A DNA stretch of 64,000 nt. Source: Azospirillum sp. B510 (GTDB lineage: Bacteria > Pseudomonadota > Alphaproteobacteria > Azospirillales > Azospirillaceae). Positions 25,040 through 34,834 of this stretch are shown here, in pieces. Positions within the stretch are counted from its first letter, which is position 1. Each line of letters begins with the position of its first letter. A program made the translations under genes and the position numbers. The stretch is from NCBI RefSeq assembly GCF_000010725.1, contig NC_013855.1, forward strand, positions 1-64,000, written 5' to 3'. The notes beneath the pieces were generated by a model. It saw nothing but the letters and a program-made list of their open reading frames with translations, had not been told where the DNA came from and did no database searches.

Positions 25040-27895
25040 ATGACCCTCATCCACGAGACCGACTACGGCACCCCGGCCCGCGTCTCCGAGACCCTGGTGA
25101 CGCTGGAGATCGACGGCCGCAGCATCACCGTTCCCGAAGGCACCTCGGTGATGCGCGCGGCGATGGACGCCGGCATCACCGTGCCGAAGCTCTGCGCCAC
25201 CGACAGCCTGGAGCCGTTCGGTTCCTGCCGCCTTTGCGCGGTGGAGATCGAGGGCCGCCGCGGCACGCCGGCCTCCTGCACCACGCCGGTCGCCCCCGGC
25301 ATGAAGGTCCACACCCAGACCGACAAGCTGGCGAAGCTGCGTCGCGGCGTGATGGAGCTCTACATCTCCGACCATCCGCTCGACTGCCTGACCTGTGCCG
25401 CCAATGGCGACTGCGAGTTGCAGGATATGGCCGGCGCCGTTGGGCTCCGCAACTTCAGGTACGGTTTCGATGGCGAAAACCATCGCGCCGCCGCGAAGGA
25501 CGAGAGCAACCCGTACTTCACCTTCGACGCCTCCAAGTGCATCGTCTGCTCGCGCTGTGTGCGCGCCTGCCAGGAGACCCAGGGCACCTTCGCGCTGACC
25601 ATCGACGGGCGCGGCTTCGCCTCCTCGGTGTCTCCCGGCGCCAAGGAAAGCTTCATGGACAGCGAGTGCGTGTCCTGCGGCGCCTGCGTCCAGGCCTGCC
25701 CGACCGCGACCCTGACCGAAAAGTCGATCATCGAGTACGGCCAGCCCGAACACAGCGTCATCACCACCTGCGCCTATTGCGGTGTCGGCTGCTCCTTCAA
25801 GGCGGAGATGCGGGGCACCACGGTGGTTCGCATGACGCCGTGGAAGAATGGCGGTGCCAACGAGGGCCACTCCTGCGTCAAGGGCCGTTTCGCCTGGGGC
25901 TACGCCACCCACAAGGACCGCATCATGAAGCCCATGGTGCGTGAGAGGATCACCGATCCGTGGCGGGAGGTGTCGTGGGAGGAGGCGATCGCCTACGCCG
26001 CCGAGCGGCTGAAGGCGGTCCAGGCCAAGCATGGCCGGGGCTCCATCGGTGGCATCACCTCGTCGCGCTGCACCAACGAGGAGGTCTATGTCGTCCAGAA
26101 GATGATCCGGGCCGCCTTCGGCACCAACAACATCGACACTTGCGCCCGCGTCTGCCATTCGCCGACCGGCTATGGCCTGTCGCAGACCTTCGGCACTTCG
26201 GCCGGCACCCAGGATTTCAAGAGCGTCGACAAGTCCGACGTCATCCTGGTCATCGGCGCCAACCCGACCGACGGCCATCCGGTGTTCGGGTCGCGCATGA
26301 AGAAGCGGCTGCGCGCCGGGGCCAAGCTGATCGTCGTTGACCCGCGCCGCATCGATCTGGTGCGCAGCCCGCATGTCCAGGCCGAGTACCATCTCCAGCT
26401 CCAGCCCGGCACCAACGTCGCCGTGGTGAACGCCATCGCCCACACCATCGTCACCGAGGGGCTGGTCAACCGCGCCTTCGTCGAGGAGCGCTGCGATCCC
26501 AAGGAATTCGCGAAGTGGGAGGCGTTCATCGCCGAGCACCGCAATTCGCCCGAATATCTGGAATCGCGCACCGGCGTCCCGGCCGATCAGGTCCGCGCCG
26601 CCGCCCGCCTCTACGCCACCGGCGGGAACGCCGCGATCTATTACGGCCTGGGCGTGACCGAGCACAGCCAGGGGTCCAGCACGGTGATGGCGATCGCCAA
26701 CCTCGCGATGGCGACCGGCAACATCGGCCGCGAGGGCGTCGGGGTGAACCCGCTGCGCGGCCAGAACAACGTGCAGGGGTCCTGCGACATGGGCTCCTTC
26801 CCGCACGAGCTGCCGGGCTACCGCCATGTCTCGGACGACCTCGTCCGCCAGGAGTTCGAGTCCGCCTGGGGCGTCACGCTGGATCCGGAACCGGGCCTGC
26901 GCATCCCCAACATGTTCGACAGCGCGCTCGACGGCAGCTTCCGCGGCCTGTTCGTCCAGGGCGAGGACATCGTCCAGTCCGATCCCAACACCAACCACGT
27001 CACCTCGGCGCTGGAAGCGCTGGACATCGTCATCGTCCAGGACCTGTTCCTGAACGAGACGGCGGCCTTCGCCCATGTCTTCTTCCCCGGCACCTCCTTC
27101 CTGGAGAAGGACGGCACCTTCACCAACGCCGAGCGCCGCATCAACCGCGTCCGCAAGGCGATGCCGTCCAAGGTCGGCAAGGACGAGCATTGGGTGGCCT
27201 GCGCGCTGGCGACGGCGATGGGCTATCCGATGCATTACGAGACCACGGCGCAGATCATGGACGAGATCGCCCGGCTGACCCCGACCTTCCGGGGCGTCAG
27301 CTTCGAGAAGCTCGACCGCGTCGGCAGCGTGCAGTGGCCCTGCACCGGCTTCGAGGATGACGACACCGGCATGGCGATCATGCATGGCGAGAGCTTCGCC
27401 CGCGGCCTCGGCCGTTTCGTGATCACCGAATATGTGCCGACCGACGAGCGGACCACGCGGATGTACCCGCTGGTGCTGACCACCGGCCGCATCCTCGCCC
27501 ACTACAATGTCGGTGCCCAGACCCGCCGCACCGCCAATGTGGCGTGGCATCCGGAGGATGTGCTGGAGATCAACCCGGTGGACGCCGAGATCCGGGGCGT
27601 CAAGGACGGCGACATGGTGTCGCTCGCCAGCCGCATGGGGGCGACGACGTTGCGCGCCGTGATCTCCGACCGCATGCCGGCCGGTGTGGTCTACACCACC
27701 TTCCACCACCCGGTGACCGGCGCCAACGTCATCACCACGGAAAATTCGGACTGGGCGACCAATTGCCCCGAATATAAGGTGACGGCGGTGCAGGTCGCCC
27801 GCAGCAACCAGCCGTCGGATTGGCAGGTCGATTACGCGAAGAACGACGTCGAGCGCAAGCGCATCGCCGCCGCCAATGTCATCGCCGCCGAATGA
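25040..27895 (+). CDS. fdsA: NAD-dependent formate dehydrogenase alpha subunit (molybdenum)
   Basis: A protein of 951 residues. N-terminal [2Fe-2S] ligands Cys52, 63, 66 and 80; a His112/Cys116/119/125 cluster; two [4Fe-4S] sets (Cys167-177 and Cys210-220); then the molybdopterin domain with [4Fe-4S] at Cys244, 247, 251 and 279. The Mo ligand is Cys372 in ARVCHSPTGYG, with the conserved His373 beside it. Cys in place of selenocysteine marks this as the Cys type. It oxidises formate to CO2, and the electrons leave to NAD+ through FdsG and FdsB. All cluster ligands look intact, so the enzyme should be functional. Confidence 0.96.
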   Translation: MTLIHETDYGTPARVSETLVTLEIDGRSITVPEGTSVMRAAMDAGITVPKLCATDSLEPFGSCRLCAVEIEGRRGTPASCTTPVAPGMKVHTQTDKLAKLRRGVMELYISDHPLDCLTCAANGDCELQDMAGAVGLRNFRYGFDGENHRAAAKDESNPYFTFDASKCIVCSRCVRACQETQGTFALTIDGRGFASSVSPGAKESFMDSECVSCGACVQACPTATLTEKSIIEYGQPEHSVITTCAYCGVGCSFKAEMRGTTVVRMTPWKNGGANEGHSCVKGRFAWGYATHKDRIMKPMVRERITDPWREVSWEEAIAYAAERLKAVQAKHGRGSIGGITSSRCTNEEVYVVQKMIRAAFGTNNIDTCARVCHSPTGYGLSQTFGTSAGTQDFKSVDKSDVILVIGANPTDGHPVFGSRMKKRLRAGAKLIVVDPRRIDLVRSPHVQAEYHLQLQPGTNVAVVNAIAHTIVTEGLVNRAFVEERCDPKEFAKWEAFIAEHRNSPEYLESRTGVPADQVRAAARLYATGGNAAIYYGLGVTEHSQGSSTVMAIANLAMATGNIGREGVGVNPLRGQNNVQGSCDMGSFPHELPGYRHVSDDLVRQEFESAWGVTLDPEPGLRIPNMFDSALDGSFRGLFVQGEDIVQSDPNTNHVTSALEALDIVIVQDLFLNETAAFAHVFFPGTSFLEKDGTFTNAERRINRVRKAMPSKVGKDEHWVACALATAMGYPMHYETTAQIMDEIARLTPTFRGVSFEKLDRVGSVQWPCTGFEDDDTGMAIMHGESFARGLGRFVITEYVPTDERTTRMYPLVLTTGRILAHYNVGAQTRRTANVAWHPEDVLEINPVDAEIRGVKDGDMVSLASRMGATTLRAVISDRMPAGVVYTTFHHPVTGANVITTENSDWATNCPEYKVTAVQVARSNQPSDWQVDYAKNDVERKRIAAANVIAAE

Positions 27896-27924
27896 CGACC
27901 GCCTGCGTCTGAGGAGAAGGAAGC

Positions 27925-28752
27925 ATGACCGCGATGCCTTCTGGGTCCATCCGTCCGGACGACAACGGCATGTGCTCCATCGCCGTCACCGGCACCGGCT
28001 TCTCCGCCGGTGCCGGGGCGGAGGAGGGGGCCGATGTCGAATGGCAGGTGCCGGAGGAAACCGCGGTCGCCTTCGAATATAACGGCCGATCCCACGCCGT
28101 GATGATGGCGACCCCCGCCGATCTGGAGGATTTCGCGCTGGGCTTCAGCCTGGCCGAGGAGATCGTCGGGGCCGCCGCCGACATCGAGGATATGACCGTG
28201 CGGGAAACGCCGCTGGGCTTCGTCGTCAATATGACGGTCGATCCGTTGCGTCTTCTGCGCGGAAGTCTGCGCAGCCGCTCCATGGAGGGGCGGAGCGGCT
28301 GTGGCCTGTGCGGCGTGGACAGTCTTGTCCACGCCGTTCGGGAGCCCCGCAAGATCGAAACCACGTTGGATGTCGAACCGGCCGCCGTTGCCGCCGCCTT
28401 CCGCGGCCTGCCGGATCACCAGCCGATGAACCGGGCCAACCGCTCGGTCCATGCCGCCGCCTGGTGCGCGCCGGACGGCGGCATCCGCATCGCCCGCGAG
28501 GATGTCGGCCGCCACAGCGCGCTGGACAAGCTGATCGGCGCCGTCGCGCGTTCGGGGGCCGATCCGGCCACCGGCTTCGTGGTGATGACCAGCCGTTGCA
28601 GCTTCGAACTGGTGCAGAAGACCGCCGCGGTGGGCATCCCGCTGCTGGCGACCATCTCGGCTCCGACGGCGCTGGCGCTGGAACTGGCCCGCAACGCCAA
28701 CCTGACCCTGGGTGCCTTGTCGCGCCGCGACACCGTCATCCTGTTCCGCTGA
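27925..28752 (+). CDS. fdhD: Formate dehydrogenase accessory sulfurtransferase FdhD (FdsC)
   Basis: A protein of 275 residues. It has the FdhD features GRSGCGLCGVDSL (sulfur-carrying CxxC), ALGFSLAEEIV, REDVGRHSALDKLIGA and VMTSRCSFELVQKTA. It transfers sulfur from a cysteine desulfurase to the molybdenum cofactor before insertion into FdsA. In fds operons this gene is called fdsC. It starts 29 bases after fdsA, and fdsD follows 31 bases later. Confidence 0.93.
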   Translation: MTAMPSGSIRPDDNGMCSIAVTGTGFSAGAGAEEGADVEWQVPEETAVAFEYNGRSHAVMMATPADLEDFALGFSLAEEIVGAAADIEDMTVRETPLGFVVNMTVDPLRLLRGSLRSRSMEGRSGCGLCGVDSLVHAVREPRKIETTLDVEPAAVAAAFRGLPDHQPMNRANRSVHAAAWCAPDGGIRIAREDVGRHSALDKLIGAVARSGADPATGFVVMTSRCSFELVQKTAAVGIPLLATISAPTALALELARNANLTLGALSRRDTVILFR

Positions 28753-28783
28753 ACCCGACACCGCTTCGCCAATGGAGAAACCG

Positions 28784-29011
28784 ATGAGCCACACGAACCA
28801 TGCGAAGGATCTGGTCCGGATGGCCAACCAGATCGCCGTCCATTTCGCCACCTACCCGCATGAGGAGGCGGTGACGGAAACCGCGACCCACATCCGCAAA
28901 TTCTGGGATCCGCGCATGCGCGCCGGCCTGTTCGCCCATGTCCAGGCCGGCGGCGAGGCCGACCTGCACGAGGTGGCGCGCGGCGCGGTCGGGGTGCTCC
29001 AGGCCCGCTGA
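28784..29011 (+). CDS. fdsD: Formate dehydrogenase delta subunit
   Basis: A protein of 75 residues matching the small FdsD family: LVRMANQIAVHFATYPHEEA and IRKFWDPRMRAGLF are characteristic. FdsD is needed for assembly or stability of the complex and acts with FdsC. The ATG at 28784 has GGAG six bases upstream; longer in-frame starts overlap fdhD and lack a site. It is the last gene of the operon. Confidence 0.92.
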   Translation: MSHTNHAKDLVRMANQIAVHFATYPHEEAVTETATHIRKFWDPRMRAGLFAHVQAGGEADLHEVARGAVGVLQAR

Positions 29012-29038
29012 GGCAACAGCGGTCGTGGCCGGGCGTCG

Positions 29039-29800
29039 TCACACCTTTCGGAAGGCGACCATGACCGTTTCGTAGGGGAAGGCGATTTCGGCGCGGCCCG
29101 CCAGGTCCGGGGTCCCGGCGATCAGGGCGCGGACCTGCCGCTCGACCTCGGCCTGCTGTTCGGCGGGGAGGGCCGCGATGAAGCTGACCGACATCGTCCG
29201 CCTGACGATGACGTCGTCCGGGCTGCCGACATGGGCATGCCGGACATGGTGTTCGCCGATCGCCTCGAAACCGGGAGCCGGAAACACCCGGCGCCAGTCG
29301 CCGGTCCGATAGCGCGGGGTGCCGCCCTCCCACGGGTCGGTGATGGCGGTGAGTTCCGCCATCCACGGCACGCTTTCATCCCGCACATTCCAGATCAGCC
29401 CCAACCGGCCGCCCGGCGCCAGGACCCTGCGCATCTCCCGCAGGGCCTCGGCGGTGGCGAACCAGTGGAAGGACTGGGCGCAGACCACCGCATCGACCGA
29501 GCCGTCGGGCAGCGGAATGGCCTCGGCGTTGCCGGCCAGGACGGTGATGCCGGGAAAGGCGGGAACCAGCTGGTCGCGCATGCCCGCGACCGGCTCCACC
29601 GCGACGATCTCGCCGCCGCATCGCTCAAGCACCGCCGTGAACTTGCCGGTGCCGGCGCCGACCTCCAGAACCTTCCGGCCGGGACCGACGCCAAGATCCT
29701 CGCGAAGCCATGTGGTGGCTTCGGCCGGGTAGCCGGGGCGGCCTTTGACATAAGTCGCCGCCGCCGTCTCATAGCCTCTGGAAGAATGGTGAACCGGCAT
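29039..29800 (-). CDS. Class I SAM-dependent methyltransferase
   Basis: A protein of 253 residues. Motif I is KVLEVGAGTGKFTAVLERCG, the acidic ribose-binding residue is in EIVAVEPVAGM, and VVCAQSFHWFATAEALREMR plus RVLAPGGRLGLIWN complete the UbiE-like fold. The substrate is unknown. It is convergent with fdsD, and its start lies 39 bases from the L,D-transpeptidase stop on the same strand. Confidence 0.85.
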   Translation of the reverse strand: MPVHHSSRGYETAAATYVKGRPGYPAEATTWLREDLGVGPGRKVLEVGAGTGKFTAVLERCGGEIVAVEPVAGMRDQLVPAFPGITVLAGNAEAIPLPDGSVDAVVCAQSFHWFATAEALREMRRVLAPGGRLGLIWNVRDESVPWMAELTAITDPWEGGTPRYRTGDWRRVFPAPGFEAIGEHHVRHAHVGSPDDVIVRRTMSVSFIAALPAEQQAEVERQVRALIAGTPDLAGRAEIAFPYETVMVAFRKV

Positions 29801-29839
29801 TTCAACCTCGATCCTTCCAACGGGCTGATGACGTTATCC

Positions 29840-31354
29840 TCACATCCCCGTGGCCATTGGCAGCGGCTTGGCCGGAGCGGGGGTGGAGGCGGAGGACAGC
29901 GGCGTCGGCGCATGGGCGGTCGGGACCGGCAGCGGCGCCGGCTTGGACAGCGGCCGCGGCGTCGAGACCGGCGTCACCGGGTTGGCGCCGGCTGGATTGG
30001 CGCCCGGATTGGCCGACATTGCCGGCGCCGCCGAACCCGACTGGCCGGACGGCGTCGCCAGCGTGGGCGGATCCTCGTAGATGTCGGGATGGACACGGAC
30101 CACGCCGGCGGTGTCGACCGAGGCGTTCCAATAGACGAAGCGCACGGGGATGGCCACCGGCAGCCGGATCGTCTTGGTGTCCCCGGTGTCGAGCTGCTGG
30201 CCGATGCCGGCCGGCGTCACCTTGGCGGCGCCCAGCAGCGTCTCCGCCATCAGCCGGGCATCCTCCAGCCGCACGCAGCCGGAGCTGGCGGCGCGCAGGT
30301 CGCGGCTGAACAGCCTCGGATCGTTGGTGCCGTGCAGGAAGATGCCGTCGCCGTTGGTCAGGTTGAAGCGGAATCGGCCGAGCGCGTTGTCGTCGCCCGG
30401 CTTCTGGACGATGCGGACGCGGCCGGGATCGACCGACCACCAGTTGACCGACTGGGTGCTGGCGACCTCCGCCCCGTCGAGATAGACGACGGCGTTCTTG
30501 ATGCCGGTGGTGCCCTTCTTGCGCAGGGCCGGTAGCTTGTCCTCGCTCAGCACCGTCGGCGGAACGGTCCAGGTCGGGTTGATGGTGACGCTGGTGACCT
30601 TGTCCTGCAACAGCGGCGTCTTGCGTGACGGGCGCCCGACCACCGCCCGCATGGTGAAGGTCGGGCGGCCATGTTCGATCAGGGTGACGGACTGGCCGGG
30701 CAGGTTGACCAGGATGCTGGTGTCGGGGATGGAGGCCTGCTGCGCCCGCATCGCCGCGGCGGCGCGGCGCAGCAGCGCCACGGTCTGGGCGGGCGTGCGG
30801 TCCAGCGCCTGGCGGGTGACCTCGCCGACCTTGCCGTCGGGCTGCAACCCTTCGGTGGTCTGGAAGGCGCGCACCGCCGCCTCGACGTCGTCGTTGAAGC
30901 TGTCGGTCCATTTGTCGGCGGGCAGGAGGCCCAGCTCGATCAGGCGGCGCGACAGCTTGCCGACGCGGTCGGCCAGCGGCGAGCGCACGGTGATGACCAC
31001 CGGCGGCGCCGGCTCGATCGGGGCGATGCCGGGCAGGGTGGGGGCCTGGGCCTGGACCTCGGCGGAAGGGACGTCCATCGCCGGGGCGACGCTCTCCACC
31101 ATGCCGCCGTCACCCTTCTTGACCACGGCGCCATAGCCGATGCGGGTGGCCGGCGCCTTGGGCGCGTTCTGGATTTCCAGCGCCCGCTGTTCCAGCGCCG
31201 CCGCCCAGCTGGCGATCAGCGGCGGCTGGGCGGCGTGCGCGGCGTCCTTGGTCGTCGCGGCCAGCGCCGGACCGCCGAGGACGACGCCGGCCAACCCGCC
31301 GGCCAACAGCAGGGCGGCGGAGCGTCGGGAAATCTTTTGGCGGGCGTCAGGCAT
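29840..31354 (-). CDS. L,D-transpeptidase (YcbB-like) with peptidoglycan-binding domain
   Basis: A protein of 504 residues from the ATG at 31354. A signal peptide with Arg-Arg (ISRRSAALLLAGGLAGVVLG) is followed by a Pro/Ala-rich region, a PGB_1-like domain (AVRAFQTTEGLQPDGKVGEV) and a YkuD domain with FLHGTNDPRLFSRDLRAASS directly followed by GCVRLEDARL. His and Cys of the HGTN and SSGCVR motifs are the catalytic residues. It should make 3-3 cross-links or anchor proteins to murein in the periplasm. The last 80 residues are a Pro/Ala/Ser-rich tail that may be disordered or cell-wall spanning. Longer in-frame starts reach 31477. Confidence 0.88.
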   Translation of the reverse strand: MPDARQKISRRSAALLLAGGLAGVVLGGPALAATTKDAAHAAQPPLIASWAAALEQRALEIQNAPKAPATRIGYGAVVKKGDGGMVESVAPAMDVPSAEVQAQAPTLPGIAPIEPAPPVVITVRSPLADRVGKLSRRLIELGLLPADKWTDSFNDDVEAAVRAFQTTEGLQPDGKVGEVTRQALDRTPAQTVALLRRAAAAMRAQQASIPDTSILVNLPGQSVTLIEHGRPTFTMRAVVGRPSRKTPLLQDKVTSVTINPTWTVPPTVLSEDKLPALRKKGTTGIKNAVVYLDGAEVASTQSVNWWSVDPGRVRIVQKPGDDNALGRFRFNLTNGDGIFLHGTNDPRLFSRDLRAASSGCVRLEDARLMAETLLGAAKVTPAGIGQQLDTGDTKTIRLPVAIPVRFVYWNASVDTAGVVRVHPDIYEDPPTLATPSGQSGSAAPAMSANPGANPAGANPVTPVSTPRPLSKPAPLPVPTAHAPTPLSSASTPAPAKPLPMATGM

Positions 31355-31722
31355 GGCGATGGGACCGGAACGTGAACGGAAAGGATCGAACGTTGCAACC
31401 TTCGACAAGCCGTCCGTGATTCGCAAGCGACATTTGGTGACGACAGGCCTGCTGTTCACACTGTTGCTCCCTTGCATCGCCGTGTCACTCGCGCACGGCG
31501 ATGGCCGTTACACGGTCTGACCACCAGGATCGACGCGCTGTCGGCCGTTTTATTCCGTGCCGTCACCGATATGGTCATCGATATGGAGGCGTGAAAGGCG
31601 GCGGCGCGGCCTTATGTGTCATTTGACGTAGATACCGTCTTTCGCAGGCGCGGTAGCCTTTCTTCCGACGATGTGGCCAAGCCCCGGAGCGAACGGGGCG
31701 CCAACAGGAAGGGGGCAACTTC
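31355..31722. promoter_or_regulatory. Divergent intergenic region with a 10-bp inverted repeat
   Basis: This 368-base gap separates the L,D-transpeptidase gene from urtA and must hold both promoters. CATCGCCGTG (31475-31484) and CACGGCGATG (31494-31503) form a perfect ten-base inverted repeat with a nine-base spacer and no T-run, so an operator or cruciform is possible. I see no convincing sigma-54 promoter, which a nitrogen-regulated urt operon might have. Confidence 0.35.
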
Positions 31723-33033
31723 ATGCGGACCAAGCATCTGACGTCGAGCTTCGGGATCAGCGCGCTGGCCGGTCTGGCCATGGGTGCGATGGCGTCCTTC
31801 GCCCTGCCGGCCCAGGCGGCGGACGACACCATCAAGGTTGGCATCCTGCATTCCCTGTCCGGCACGATGGCGATCAGCGAGACGACCCTGAAGGACGTCA
31901 TGCTGATGCTGATCGAGGACCAGAACAAGAAGGGCGGACTGCTCGGCAAGAAGCTGGAGCCGGTGGTGGTCGACCCCGCCTCCAACTGGCCGCTGTTCGC
32001 CGAGAAGGCGCGCGAGCTGATCAGCAAGGACAAGGTGTCGGCGGTGTTCGGCTGCTGGACCTCGGTCAGCCGCAAGTCGGTGCTGCCGGTGTTCGAGGAG
32101 CTGAACAACATCCTCTTCTACCCGGTGCAGTATGAGGGCGAGGAATCGTCCCGCAATGTCTTCTACACCGGCGCCGCTCCGAACCAGCAGGCGATCCCGG
32201 CCGTCGATTACCTGATGCAGAAGGAGAAGGTCCAGCGCTGGGTGCTGGCCGGCACCGACTACGTCTATCCGCGCACGACCAACAAGATCCTCGAAGCCTA
32301 CCTGAAGAGCAAGGGCGTCAAGCCCGAGGACATCATGATCAACTACACGCCGTTCGGTCATTCCGACTGGCAGTCGATCGTGGCGGACATCAAGAAGTTC
32401 GGGTCGGCCGGCAAGAAGACCGCGGTGGTCTCCACCATCAACGGCGACGCCAACGTTCCCTTCTACAAGGAGCTCGGCAACCAGGGCGTGAAGGCGCAGG
32501 ACATCCCGGTCGTCGCCTTCTCGGTCGGCGAGGAGGAGCTGGCCGGCATCGACACCAAGCCGCTGCTCGGCCATCTGGCCGCCTGGAACTACTTCCAGTC
32601 CGTCGAGACCCCGGCGAACGCCGAGTTCATCAAGGAATGGAAGGCCTTCACCAAGAACGACAAGCGCGTGACCAACGACCCGATGGAAGCCCATTACATC
32701 GGCTTCAACATGTGGGTGAAGGCGGTCGAGGCGGCCGGCACCACCGATCCGGACAAGGTCATCGACGCCATGGTCGGCGTGGCCGTGCCGAACCTGACCG
32801 GCGGCTATTCGGCGATGCTGCCGAACCACCACATCACCAAGCCGGTGCTGATCGGCGAGGTGCAGGAGAACGGCCAGTTCGACGTCGTCTCCAAGACCTC
32901 GGGCCTCGTCCCGGGCGACGAATGGTCGGACTATCTGCCGGACAGCAAGGACCTGATCGCCGATTGGCGCAAGCCGATGTCCTGCGGCAACTTCAACGTG
33001 AAGACCGGCAAGTGCGGCGGCAAGGGGTCGTGA
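31723..33033 (+). CDS. urtA: Urea ABC transporter substrate-binding protein
   Basis: A protein of 436 residues. The signal peptide covers about 1-33, ending in ALPAQA-ADD. The mature part is a type I binding protein with UrtA landmarks: VGILHSLSGTMAISETTLKD, VFGCWTSVSRKSVLPVFEE, ILFYPVQYEGEESSRNV and NPMEAHYIG-like NDPMEAHYIGFNMW. It captures urea in the periplasm for UrtBCDE. It heads the five-gene operon. Such operons usually respond to nitrogen limitation, but no promoter could be identified here. Confidence 0.93.
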   Translation: MRTKHLTSSFGISALAGLAMGAMASFALPAQAADDTIKVGILHSLSGTMAISETTLKDVMLMLIEDQNKKGGLLGKKLEPVVVDPASNWPLFAEKARELISKDKVSAVFGCWTSVSRKSVLPVFEELNNILFYPVQYEGEESSRNVFYTGAAPNQQAIPAVDYLMQKEKVQRWVLAGTDYVYPRTTNKILEAYLKSKGVKPEDIMINYTPFGHSDWQSIVADIKKFGSAGKKTAVVSTINGDANVPFYKELGNQGVKAQDIPVVAFSVGEEELAGIDTKPLLGHLAAWNYFQSVETPANAEFIKEWKAFTKNDKRVTNDPMEAHYIGFNMWVKAVEAAGTTDPDKVIDAMVGVAVPNLTGGYSAMLPNHHITKPVLIGEVQENGQFDVVSKTSGLVPGDEWSDYLPDSKDLIADWRKPMSCGNFNVKTGKCGGKGS

Positions 33034-33082
33034 GGGGCGCGTTCCCTCTCTGACTTGTCCTCTCCGACCTGAGCGGTTGCGA

Positions 33083-33133
33083 CGCTTGCCCTTTCCCCTT
33101 TCCCGCCGGGCGGGGGAGGGGAGAGAGCAAGCG
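33083..33133 (+). promoter_or_regulatory. Long imperfect hairpin between urtA and urtB
   Basis: CGCTTGC (33083-33089) pairs with GCAAGCG (33127-33133), and pyrimidine-rich and purine-rich inner arms (TTTCCC... and GGGGAGGGG) extend the stem. No T-run follows. It may protect the 3' end of an abundant urtA message or reduce read-through into urtB. Confidence 0.4.
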
Positions 33134-33192
33134 TTTCGCATTTCCAGTCCCCCGCACCGCCCCTGTACCGCCCCCGCACCGAAGGACTCCCG

Positions 33193-34830
33193 ATGCGACG
33201 CGCTCTCCGCTGGCTGATGGCGTTCTGTGTGGTGGTCGCCACATCGACCGCCGCCCTTGCCGCCGACCCCCGAGCAATTGATTTGCGCCCGCTCGTCCAG
33301 GCCCTGGGCAGCGGCGGCTATTCCGGAACCGAAAAGGCCCTGGCGCAATTGTCGGAGGCCGGCGACCCGGCCGCCGTGCCGGTGATCGAGGCGCTCCAGG
33401 CCGGCGACCTCTTCGTCCGCAAGGCCGACGGCGCCGTCGTCATCGCCCGCAAGGCCGGCGACACCTTCGCCCTGACCGACCCGCTGACCCGCGCCGGCCT
33501 GGGGGACGCGCCCTCCGCCGCGGTCGAGAAGATCCGCATCAACAACGCGCTGCGCCGCGCCATCAGCGCCTCGCTGGGCGCTCTCACCCTGATGAGCCCC
33601 GACGACGCCGTCCGCCGCTCCGCCGCCGATGCGGTGTTCAAGAGCCGCGACGCCCAGGCGCTGGAGACGCTGACCGCCGCCATCGCCAAGGAGCGGGACA
33701 AGGGCATCCGCGCCGCCATGGAGCAGGCGCGCGCCGCCATCCTGCTGACCGGCGATGCCGCCTCCAGGATGACCGACGCCGACGTGCAGGCGGCGGTCGA
33801 CACGCTGGCCGCCCGCGGCGACCGCGACGCGCTGGTCCTGCTGAACCTGGTCGCCGGCACCGGTGCCGCCGAGGTGACGAAGAAGCTGGCGGCCTCCGCC
33901 GCCGCGACGGTGGAACAGAAGCTGGCCTTCTGGGCCGCGCTGCAAAATCTCTGGTACGGGCTGTCGCTCGGCTCGGTGCTGCTGCTGGCCGCCATCGGCC
34001 TCGCCGTCACCTTCGGTGTGATGGGCGTCATCAACATGGCCCATGGCGAGATGGTGATGATCGGCGCCTACACCACCTTCCTGGTGCAGGAGTTCTTCCG
34101 CGCCCATGCGCCCGGCCTGTTCGACCTGTCGATCCTGGTGGCGCTGCCCGCCGCCTTCCTGGTGTCCGGCGGCGTCGGCATCATCATCGAGCGCAGCGTG
34201 ATCCGCTGGCTCTATGGCCGTCCGCTGGAAACGCTGCTCGCCACCTGGGGCCTGTCGCTGGCGCTCCAGCAGGCGGTGCGCTCGATCTTCGGCCCGACCA
34301 ACCGCGAGGTCGGCGCGCCGAGCTGGATGTCCGGCGCCTTCGAGCTGGGCGGCCTGACCATCACCTATGGCCGGCTGTGGATCGTCGTCTTCGCCTTCGC
34401 CGTCTTCGCCGCGCTGCTGGTGGCGCTGAAGCGCACCTGGTTCGGCCTGTCGATCCGGGCGGTGACGCAGAACCGGCCGATGGCGAACGCCATGGGCATC
34501 CGCACCGCAAGGGTCGACGCGCTGACCTTCGGGCTCGGCTCCGGCATCGCCGGTCTGGCCGGGGTGGCGCTGAGCCAGATCGACAATGTCAGCCCGAATC
34601 TGGGCCAGGGCTACATCCTCGACAGCTTCATGGTGGTGGTGTTCGGCGGGGTGGGCAACCTGTGGGGCACGCTGGTCGGCGCGCTGACGCTGGGCTCCAT
34701 GAACAAGTTCCTCGAACCCTATGCCGGGGCGGTGCTGGGCAAGATCCTGGTGCTGATCTTCATCATCCTGTTCATCCAACGGCGTCCGCGCGGCCTGTTC
34801 GCGCTGAAGGGCCGCGCGGTGGAGGCCTGA
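33193..34830 (+). CDS. urtB: Urea ABC transporter permease UrtB
   Basis: A protein of 545 residues. A signal-like segment (1-24) and a soluble region of about 230 residues precede the permease, as is typical of UrtB. The membrane part is of the LivH type, with LWYGLSLGSVLLLAAIGLAV, GVMGVINMAHGEMVMIGAYT, and the characteristic FGPTNREVGAPSWMSGAFEL. It pairs with UrtC to form the channel. urtC starts four bases after its stop. Confidence 0.93.
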   Translation: MRRALRWLMAFCVVVATSTAALAADPRAIDLRPLVQALGSGGYSGTEKALAQLSEAGDPAAVPVIEALQAGDLFVRKADGAVVIARKAGDTFALTDPLTRAGLGDAPSAAVEKIRINNALRRAISASLGALTLMSPDDAVRRSAADAVFKSRDAQALETLTAAIAKERDKGIRAAMEQARAAILLTGDAASRMTDADVQAAVDTLAARGDRDALVLLNLVAGTGAAEVTKKLAASAAATVEQKLAFWAALQNLWYGLSLGSVLLLAAIGLAVTFGVMGVINMAHGEMVMIGAYTTFLVQEFFRAHAPGLFDLSILVALPAAFLVSGGVGIIIERSVIRWLYGRPLETLLATWGLSLALQQAVRSIFGPTNREVGAPSWMSGAFELGGLTITYGRLWIVVFAFAVFAALLVALKRTWFGLSIRAVTQNRPMANAMGIRTARVDALTFGLGSGIAGLAGVALSQIDNVSPNLGQGYILDSFMVVVFGGVGNLWGTLVGALTLGSMNKFLEPYAGAVLGKILVLIFIILFIQRRPRGLFALKGRAVEA

Positions 34831-34834
34831 CCCG

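Noticed and set aside
23180-27709. 1509-codon minus-strand open frame across the fds genes
   Set aside because: It is the antisense shadow of fdsG, fdsB and fdsA in GC-rich DNA; the plus-strand genes have all expected motifs, and the antisense product is low-complexity His/Arg/Gly/Ala.
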